Of a stretch of 19,188 bases of DNA, positions 12,831 to 19,188 are shown piece after piece. A model generated the notes under the pieces. That model made no database searches, was not told the origin of the DNA, and saw nothing but the letters and a program-made list of their open reading frames with translations. Each line of letters opens with the position of its first letter. Position 1 is the first letter of the stretch. A program made the position numbers and the translations under genes. The DNA comes from DATIVK01 sp035465955 (GTDB lineage: Bacteria > Myxococcota > Myxococcia > Myxococcales > Anaeromyxobacteraceae). Location: assembly GCA_035465955.1 (NCBI GenBank), contig DATIVK010000250.1, positions 1 through 19,188 on the forward strand. The letters are read 5' to 3'.

Positions 12831-13853
12831 ATGGAGACCGTCAGGGCGAGGAACGCCAGGGCTCGGGCGCGGCTGGCGACGGAGGTGCGCAAGACCTTCG
12901 CCGGCATGGGCTACGAGGAGGTCGAGACGCCGTGCCTCGTCCCCGCGCCGGGCATGGAGCCGCACATCGACCCCTTCCTCGCGCCCTTCCGGCCGATGGA
13001 GGGGGATGCGCGCCCCCTCTGGCTCCACTCCAGCCCCGAGTACGCGATGAAGCGGTTGCTCGCGGAGGGGTGGGAGCGGATCTTCCAGGTCGCCCGCGTC
13101 TTCCGGAACGGCGAGGTCTCGGCGACGCACAACCCCGAGTTCACCCTGCTCGAGTTCTACCGGGCGGGGACGGACTACCGGGGCATCATGGAAGACCTCG
13201 AGTCGCTCGTCGACGCCTGCGCGCGCGCGCTGCTGCCCGGGGACTCCCCCGGCGTCGCGCGGGACGGGAGACGGCTCGCGCTCGCGGCGCCCTTCGAGCG
13301 GCTCACGGTCGCCGAGGCCTTCTCGCGCCACGCCGGGATCGACCTCGCGGGCTGCGAGGGGGACGCCGCACGGTTGGCCGCGGCGGCCCGCGCGGCCGGC
13401 CACGATCCCGGGCCGGGCGGTGAGCCCTTCGACGACGTCTTCTTCCGCGTCTTCCTCCACGCCGTCGAGCCGAAGCTGGGGCTCGAGCGGCCGGTCTTCC
13501 TCGTCGACTGGCCCGCGTCGATGGCGGCCCTCGCGAAGCTGAAGCGCGACGACCCGCGCTGGGCCGAGCGGTTCGAGCTCTACGCGGGCGGCCTCGAGCT
13601 GGCGAACGGCTACACCGAGCTGAACGACGCCGTCGAGCAGCGCCGCCGCCTCGTCGAGGAGCAGGCGCTCCGGGCGCGGCTCGGGCGCCCCGTCTTCCCC
13701 CTCGACGAGCGGTTCATCGAGGCGGTGGGGCGCATGCCCGACGCGGGCGGCGTGGCGGTCGGCTTCGACCGGCTCCTGATGCTCCTCACCGGCGCCCGGT
13801 CGATCGAGGAGGTGCTCCTCTTCCCGGCCCACGACTTCCCGGGCTTTCCGTGA
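12831..13853 (+). CDS. epmA: Elongation factor P lysyltransferase EpmA (PoxA/GenX, truncated class II LysRS paralog)
   Basis: The 340-residue protein is a class II lysyl-tRNA-synthetase-like catalytic domain without the N-terminal OB-fold anticodon domain, which is the defining feature of EpmA. Motif 1 region is ARLATEVRKTFAGMGYEEVETPCL. Motif 2 is RVFRNGEVSATHNPEFTLLEFYRAG (about 86-110). Motif 3 is GVAVGFDRLLMLLTG near the C-terminus. Substrate-pocket blocks LHSSPEYAMKRLL and ELANGYTELND are present. EpmA attaches (R)-beta-lysine to a conserved Lys of EF-P, which rescues ribosomes stalled on polyproline. The pathway also needs EpmB and EF-P, neither of which is here. I chose ATG 12831 because it follows TATGCT and matches the family N-terminus; an in-frame ATG at 12780 lacks support. 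The length is slightly above E. coli's 325. Confidence 0.9.
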   Translation: METVRARNARARARLATEVRKTFAGMGYEEVETPCLVPAPGMEPHIDPFLAPFRPMEGDARPLWLHSSPEYAMKRLLAEGWERIFQVARVFRNGEVSATHNPEFTLLEFYRAGTDYRGIMEDLESLVDACARALLPGDSPGVARDGRRLALAAPFERLTVAEAFSRHAGIDLAGCEGDAARLAAAARAAGHDPGPGGEPFDDVFFRVFLHAVEPKLGLERPVFLVDWPASMAALAKLKRDDPRWAERFELYAGGLELANGYTELNDAVEQRRRLVEEQALRARLGRPVFPLDERFIEAVGRMPDAGGVAVGFDRLLMLLTGARSIEEVLLFPAHDFPGFP

Positions 13854-13866
13854 TCCGCCGGGCCGT

Positions 13867-13895
13867 TTGACCGTCCCCGGGCGCCGTGCTTTCTT
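13867..13895 (+). promoter_or_regulatory. Promoter of ppnP, giving a leaderless transcript
   Basis: TTGACC (13867-13872) and TTTCTT (13890-13895) are exactly 17 nt apart, with TGC before TTTCTT forming an extended -10. Only 6 nt separate the -10 from the ATG at 13902, so transcription should begin at the start codon. It is one of the best promoter matches in the window. Confidence 0.55.
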
Positions 13896-13901
13896 GCGCG
13901 G

Positions 13902-14183
13902 ATGCTCACGCACAAGACTTTCTTCGACGGCAAGGTCCAGAGCGTCGCCTTCGAGCGGAACGGCCGCCGGACGACCGCCGGCGTCGTCGACGTCGGCGAG
14001 TTCCACTTCGACACGGACGCCCCCGAGCGGATGACGATCATCTCCGGCGAGCTCTGGGCGAAGCTGCCGGGCGAGACCGCCTGGCGCGCGTTCCCCGCCG
14101 GGACGTACTTCGAGGTCCCGCGGAAGAGCGGCTTCGACGTGAAGGCGGTCGAGGCGTCCGCGTACCTCTGCGAGTTCCTGTAG
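13902..14183 (+). CDS. ppnP: Pyrimidine/purine nucleoside phosphorylase PpnP (DUF1255 cupin)
   Basis: The 93-residue protein matches the PpnP length (94 in E. coli) and layout. It has FFDGKVQSVAFERNGRRTTAGVVDVGEFHFDTDAPERMTI (about 8-46, given here as one block of family-typical strands), ISGELWAKLPG and FEVPRKSGFDVKAVEASAYLCEFL at the C-terminus, a single small cupin barrel. PpnP phosphorolyses several nucleosides to base and ribose-1-phosphate. Its stop is 3 nt from the stop of the convergent nucleoside kinase gene, so two nucleoside-salvage activities meet tail to tail. The start ATG at 13902 has no Shine-Dalgarno and a strong -10/-35 pair immediately upstream. It follows epmA by 48 nt but appears to have its own promoter. 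Confidence 0.92.
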   Translation: MLTHKTFFDGKVQSVAFERNGRRTTAGVVDVGEFHFDTDAPERMTIISGELWAKLPGETAWRAFPAGTYFEVPRKSGFDVKAVEASAYLCEFL

Positions 14184-14186
14184 CGG

Positions 14187-16319
14187 CTAGTACTCGAACC
14201 CGCTCCCGCCGATGAACTCGCGCATCAGCGAGGTCGGCGGGACGTGGTCGGGGTAGATCGACACGAACCGGTCCACCAGGTGGCGCAGCCGCAGCGCGGT
14301 GGGGTAGGCGGCGTGGTCGGGCGGGACCTCGAGCAGGTAGCGCTCGGCGTAGACCTTGAGCACCGCCGGCTCGTAGACGAGCGACGTGTCGAAGACGGCG
14401 TCCGCCTCCACCTGGTGCGGGAAGATGTGGAGCCGCTCGCCCGCCTGGACGCTCGGCCAGCGCTGGATGTTGTCGGCCGCGCTGTAGCCGCGCTGGTGCC
14501 GGTCGCGGATGATTCGGCGGAGCAGCCGGAGGTCGGTGGCCGAGACGCGCGTCAGCCGGTCGAACGGGAGCGTCGTCGCCGGGTGGATGAAGACGCGGAA
14601 GAGCGTCCCCTCGCCCGGCACCTCGCCGAGCAGGCGCGGGTTGAGCCCGTGGATCCCCTCCAGCATCAGGACGTCACCCGGCCGCAGCGTCACGGTCGGG
14701 CCGCCCTCCGCCTGGCTCGTCCCCGTCTTGAAGTCGTAGCGCGGCGACTTCACCGCCTCGCCGGCGAGGAGCCGCGCCACGTCCGCCTGGAGCCTCGCGA
14801 GGTCGAGCGCCTCCAGCGCCTCGAAGTCGTACCCACCGCTCGCGTCCCGCGGGGTCTTCACGCGATCGACGTAGTAGTCGTCCAGCGAGAGCCCCACCGG
14901 GTTGACGCCGTCGATCTGGAGCTGGACGGTGAGCCGCTTGATGAACGTCGTCTTGCCCGACGACGACGGGCCGGCGATGGCGATGATCCGGATCCGGTCG
15001 CGCGCCGCCGCGATCCGGTCGGCGATCCGGCCGATCCGCTTCTCCTGGAACCCCTCCGCGATCCGGATGAGCTGCGTCACCTGCCCGTTGATGCAGAGCT
15101 CGTTGAAGGCGCCGACGCTCGTCACCCCCATCGCGGCGAGCCAGTGCTGGTGGTCGATGACCATCCCGCCGTCGCCGCCCCGCCGGGCGCGCGCGCGCGG
15201 CGTCGCCGGGGCGGCGCCGAGGCGCGGATCCTGCTCGCCCAGCTCGAGCGCCAGCCCCTCGTCGCCGGGGGTGAGCCGGAAGCCGCTGAGCATCCCGGTG
15301 GAGGGGAGGAGCGGCCCCATCGAGAGGGCGTAGAGCTCGCCACAGGAGACCAGCCGGTGGGTGGCGAGGCGCGTCGTCCGCAGGAGCTTGGCGGCGTCGT
15401 CCCAGCCCCGCTCGCGGAAGTGGTGCGCCGCCTCGTCGGTGGGCCACTGCTCGAGCCGGATGGGGGCGTCGGAGGCGCAGACGCGCTCCATCTCGGCGGT
15501 GAGCCGGCGCGCGAGCCCCGCGAGGTCGTTCCCGCCGTCGCCGACCTGCACCACCTGGTGCGTGCCCCGGGACGGGCCCATCCGGATCGGGAGGTGGGGC
15601 GCCACGCGCCCGGCCGCCTCGAGCAGGACCAGCCCCAGCGTGTTGGCGTAGATCTGGCGCCCCTCCCAGTGGCGGATCGTCAGCGGCGCGAGGGCGGTGT
15701 CGAGGAAGACCGGGGTCGAGAGCGAGACCGGCTTCTGCCCGAGGAGCCCCGCGACCACCATCGCCCCGTCGATCTCCCGCGGCAGCAGCTCGCGGACGGT
15801 GGTCCCGGTGGCGACCGTCAAGTCGCCGTCGCCGAGGTGGACGGTGACGGAGGCCTTGCGCGGGAGGGAGCGCCCCTGCAGGAAGAGCACCGCCTCGGAG
15901 GTGCGGTGGGCCAGCTCCCGGGCGAGGGAGGCGCCGAGCGCCGCCGCGATCCCGAGCGCGACCGCCGGCTCGCGGGCCGCGAGGAGGTCGAAGCAGCCGG
16001 GGGAGATGCGCAGCAGGGCGGTCGGCAGCTCGAAGGTCACCGCCTCGGGGCGGTCGGCGACCTCGAAGAAGGCGAGGACGCCGAAGTGGTCGCCCGGCCC
16101 CAGGCGCCGCAGCGCGAGCTGCTCGCGCCGCAGGCAGGCCTCGCCCGAGAGGATCAGGTAGAGGGGGCCGCGCTCGCCGTGCAGGAGCGGGATCCGGTCG
16201 CCCGCCGCCAGCTCCAGCCGCTCCGCGCAGCGCTGGACGCTCGCGCGCCCCGCCGGATCGAGGCGAGCCAGCAGGGCGCAGGTCTCCAGCACCTTCGACT
16301 CGTCGATTCGTTCGGGCAT
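14187..16319 (-). CDS. Nucleoside (uridine-kinase-like) kinase with N-terminal cyclic-nucleotide-binding domain
   Basis: The 710-residue protein has four parts. A CNB/Crp-type domain (about 10-145) shows GPLYLILSGEACL and LGPGDHFGVLAFFE. A TGS-like ubiquitin fold (about 156-218) shows VTVHLGDGDLTVATGTTVREL. A ThrRS-like second domain (about 225-350) shows AAHHFRERGWDDAAKLL. A P-loop uridine-kinase/PRK domain (about 440-690) has Walker A GPSSSGKTT (450-458), SLDDYYVDR (478-486), RYDFKTG and LMLEGIHGLN. The last three parts are the known TGS-nucleoside-kinase architecture; the CNB domain is an addition. The CNB phosphate-binding Arg-Ala/Thr motif is not clear, so ligand binding is uncertain. 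The ATG at 16319 lies 8 nt after the rlmI stop, so they form an operon. The substrate is probably a nucleoside, unproven. Confidence 0.82.
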   Translation of the reverse strand: MPERIDESKVLETCALLARLDPAGRASVQRCAERLELAAGDRIPLLHGERGPLYLILSGEACLRREQLALRRLGPGDHFGVLAFFEVADRPEAVTFELPTALLRISPGCFDLLAAREPAVALGIAAALGASLARELAHRTSEAVLFLQGRSLPRKASVTVHLGDGDLTVATGTTVRELLPREIDGAMVVAGLLGQKPVSLSTPVFLDTALAPLTIRHWEGRQIYANTLGLVLLEAAGRVAPHLPIRMGPSRGTHQVVQVGDGGNDLAGLARRLTAEMERVCASDAPIRLEQWPTDEAAHHFRERGWDDAAKLLRTTRLATHRLVSCGELYALSMGPLLPSTGMLSGFRLTPGDEGLALELGEQDPRLGAAPATPRARARRGGDGGMVIDHQHWLAAMGVTSVGAFNELCINGQVTQLIRIAEGFQEKRIGRIADRIAAARDRIRIIAIAGPSSSGKTTFIKRLTVQLQIDGVNPVGLSLDDYYVDRVKTPRDASGGYDFEALEALDLARLQADVARLLAGEAVKSPRYDFKTGTSQAEGGPTVTLRPGDVLMLEGIHGLNPRLLGEVPGEGTLFRVFIHPATTLPFDRLTRVSATDLRLLRRIIRDRHQRGYSAADNIQRWPSVQAGERLHIFPHQVEADAVFDTSLVYEPAVLKVYAERYLLEVPPDHAAYPTALRLRHLVDRFVSIYPDHVPPTSLMREFIGGSGFEY

Positions 16320-16327
16320 CTGGGCGC

Positions 16328-17494
<1,167 letters not shown>

Positions 17495-17529
17495 GGGGTC
17501 CAGTCTCCGCCGGGGGCGGTCTCGGGGGG

Positions 17530-18381
17530 CTACGGCTCCACCGCGGCGCGGACGACGGTGGCGCCGTCACGCTCCTCCAGGCGGCAGGCCGCGATCGCGG
17601 GGTCGTGCTCGAAGAAGAGGATGCCGTCGTCCTCCAGCGCCTCCGCCACGAGGACCTTCTTCTCCTCGAGGGTGGTGAGCGGGTGGAGGTCGTAGGCCAT
17701 CACCCACGACGGCTTGAGGTGCGCGGCGGTCGGGATGACGTCGCCGCAGAAGGTGAGGTGCGTGCCGCCGGCGTGGAAGCGCGGGAGCTGCTGGGCGACG
17801 GTGTGCCCATCCGACACGATCAGCTCGACGTCGGGGAAGAGCTCGGTCGCGCCGTCGACGAGGTGGAGCAGGTTGGAGTGCTGCAGGAGCGCGTAGCTCT
17901 CGGCGAGGAAGCTGCCCGCGTCCTTCTCCGTCGGGCCGTGCGCCCACTGCCACGCGCGGCGCTGGACGTGGTGCACGGCGCGCGGGAAGACGAGCGCCGG
18001 CGCGCCGTCCGGGCCGAGGCGCGTCGTCCCGCCGGCGTGGTCGAAGTGCAGGTGGGTGAGGACGACGTCGGTCACGTCCTCCGGGGCGATCCCGATCCGG
18101 CGAAGCCCGGCGAGCAGGTCCCCGCCCGACCTGTCGATCCCGTAGATGTCGATCCGCTTGGCGTCCCACTTGTCGCCCATCCCGTCGTCCACGAGGACGA
18201 CGCGCCTCGCGTCGCGGTCGACGGCGAGCAGGCAGCGCGCGGCGAGCGGGATCCGGTTGCGCGCGTCCGGGGCGATCTTCCGCTCCCAGAGCGGCCGCGG
18301 GACGACGCCGAACATCGCCCCCCCGTCGAGGGCGAAGGTGCCGTCGCGGACGGCGTGGAGGTCGTAGCGGCCGAGCTGCAT
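17530..18381 (-). CDS. Metallo-beta-lactamase-fold hydrolase
   Basis: The 283-residue protein has the zinc-binding motif THLHFDHAGG (109-118, with H110, H112, D114, H115), a later VSDGHTVAQQL His, the bridging Asp in TFCGDVIPT, and a terminal FFEHDPAIAACRL His. The N-terminus LHAVRDGTFALDGGAMFGVVPRPLW is shared with a large family of uncharacterised MBL-fold hydrolases related to quorum-quenching lactonases. I chose the ATG at 18381 because GGAG stands 5 nt before it; a GTG at 18408 is in frame but has no ribosome binding site. The protein has no signal peptide, so it is cytoplasmic. It is the first gene of a three-gene minus-strand group with rlmI and the nucleoside kinase. The substrate is unknown; lactones and thioesters are possible. 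Confidence 0.85.
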   Translation of the reverse strand: MQLGRYDLHAVRDGTFALDGGAMFGVVPRPLWERKIAPDARNRIPLAARCLLAVDRDARRVVLVDDGMGDKWDAKRIDIYGIDRSGGDLLAGLRRIGIAPEDVTDVVLTHLHFDHAGGTTRLGPDGAPALVFPRAVHHVQRRAWQWAHGPTEKDAGSFLAESYALLQHSNLLHLVDGATELFPDVELIVSDGHTVAQQLPRFHAGGTHLTFCGDVIPTAAHLKPSWVMAYDLHPLTTLEEKKVLVAEALEDDGILFFEHDPAIAACRLEERDGATVVRAAVEP

Positions 18382-18423
18382 GCGGTCTCCGGCGGGCGCC
18401 GTGATCACCTTGTACCGCAGGGA

Positions 18424-18453
18424 GGGGGCCCCGCGAAGCGGGCGGCGGCCCCC
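18424..18453 (-). terminator. GC hairpin after the FkbM methyltransferase gene
   Basis: GGGGGCC (18424-18430) and GGCCCCC (18447-18453) pair, with a nested CCGC-GAA-GCGG. It lies 35 nt after the FkbM stop and before the hydrolase gene on the same strand. There is no U-tract. It probably separates the two transcription units. Confidence 0.5.
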
Positions 18454-18487
18454 GGCCGCGCAAGGCCCCCCGGTGGAGGTCCGGCCC

Positions 18488-19188
18488 TCAGCGGTAGCGC
18501 GCGGCGTCGACGAAGATGGTGTTGACCGGCGAGCCGCCGCGGACGACGTAGCCCTTCGCGACCACCCAGTCCACGAGCTCGCGGTTCACGCCCGGCGACC
18601 CGGGCCGGATGGTCTCCGCGATGATGGCGCCGGGGCGCCAGCGGTCGAAGTCGAGCGTCCGGAGGATCGCGAGGTCCAGCCCCTCCACGTCGATGGAGAG
18701 CAGGTCGGGCGCCCGTCCGAGGTGGGTGGCGATGATCTCGTTCACCGGCACGAGCGCCATCCGGACGACCCGCTCGACGGGGTCGCCGCCGAGCTCGGCC
18801 TTCAGGTCCTCGACGACCTTCGGGGAGAAGGTGTTGAGCGAGGGGCGGCCTCGGATGACGAAGTAGTCGGCCTCGGCCTCCTTCCCCACGCCGACGCCGG
18901 CGGCCACCACGACGTCATTGGGGCGGCGGGCGCGCAGCTTCTCCACGTACGCCGGGTTGGGCTCGACCAGCACGCCGTGACCGCCGGTGCAGTAGAGCAG
19001 GTACGTGTTGCTCCCCCTGACCGGGTCCGCGGCCCCGATGTCGAGGTAGGTGGGGGCGCTGACGCGGAGCACGTCGCGCATCACGTGGAAGAGCGCGATG
19101 TCCTCGCCCTGCTCGGAGAAGGAGAGGCGCCCCTCGGGCGGCGCCGCGGGCGCCGGCGGCGGCGTGGGCGCGGGCGCGGGGCGCCCCC
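18488..19188 (-). CDS. FkbM-family SAM-dependent methyltransferase (5' end outside the window)
   Basis: The visible part (about 233 residues) has SAM motif I PTYLDIGAADP, a strand-2 region GVLVEPNPAYVEKL, the FkbM signature LLSIDVEGLDLAIL, and a C-terminal IIAETIRPGSPGVNRELVDWVVAKGY. FkbM enzymes O-methylate hydroxyls, mostly of sugars or polyketides; many sit in envelope-polysaccharide loci. A GTG at 19084 could be called as the start. The frame stays open to the window edge, however, and encodes SFSEQGEDIALFHVMRD, which is the usual conserved lead-in of the family, preceded by a Pro/Ala-rich linker. The true start is therefore beyond 19188. The linker suggests a further N-terminal region, perhaps a membrane anchor, that is not visible. 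The acceptor is unknown. Confidence 0.85.
   Translation of the reverse strand, partial: GRPAPAPTPPPAPAAPPEGRLSFSEQGEDIALFHVMRDVLRVSAPTYLDIGAADPVRGSNTYLLYCTGGHGVLVEPNPAYVEKLRARRPNDVVVAAGVGVGKEAEADYFVIRGRPSLNTFSPKVVEDLKAELGGDPVERVVRMALVPVNEIIATHLGRAPDLLSIDVEGLDLAILRTLDFDRWRPGAIIAETIRPGSPGVNRELVDWVVAKGYVVRGGSPVNTIFVDAARYR

Overview
The window is very GC-rich chromosomal DNA of ordinary bacterial coding density, with 17 supportable genes and no tRNA, rRNA, CRISPR array, insertion sequence or phage gene seen. A 'GGMAEIF'-type serine/threonine kinase, multi-domain histidine kinases, a sigma-54 NtrC-type regulator, an FkbM methyltransferase and a likely selenoprotein together suggest a deltaproteobacterium in the broad sense (Myxococcota or a neighbouring uncultured lineage). 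This is inference; no marker gene is present.

Layout. 1-235 (-): 5' part of a Ser/Thr protein kinase. 304-2494 (-): a coupled operon bioH-bioC-beta-barrel protein, each gene overlapping the next by GTGA, behind a good sigma-70 promoter embedded in a 54-bp dyad that resembles a BirA operator. 2590-2940 (-): a rhodanese-like protein without its catalytic cysteine. 3276-9634: a signalling island with a hybrid histidine kinase (+), a six-TM histidine kinase with degenerate ATP-binding boxes (-), and a sensor kinase/NtrC-type regulator pair (+). 9641-11085: a sulfur/selenium group with a TusA-like protein (-), a peroxiredoxin whose peroxidatic cysteine codon is an in-frame TGA followed by a SECIS-like hairpin (-), and a DUF523/TudS-like protein (+). 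11095-12258 (+): a class I aminotransferase. 12316-12579 (-): a small secreted Ala/Pro/Lys-rich protein. 12831-14183 (+): epmA and ppnP. 14187-18381 (-): a nucleoside kinase fused to a cyclic-nucleotide-binding domain, rlmI, and a metallo-beta-lactamase-fold hydrolase. 18488-19188 (-): an FkbM methyltransferase whose 5' end lies outside the window.

The main result is the selenoprotein peroxiredoxin at 9960-10445. Conventional gene calling would return only its C-terminal half, from a GTG at 10187. A 161-codon frame runs from an ATG at 10445 with one TGA, exactly at the peroxidatic Cys position of the 'FT-x-G-C-T' motif. A 20-nt perfect hairpin follows 15 nt after the TGA, with a GG at the start of its apical loop, as expected of a bacterial SECIS.

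A second pattern runs across the window. Many start codons lack a Shine-Dalgarno sequence but have a -10-like hexamer 6 to 11 nt upstream (TACGAT, TACGCT, TAGAAT, TATGCT, TTTCTT, GATACT, TAACAT). This suggests many transcripts here are leaderless or nearly so.
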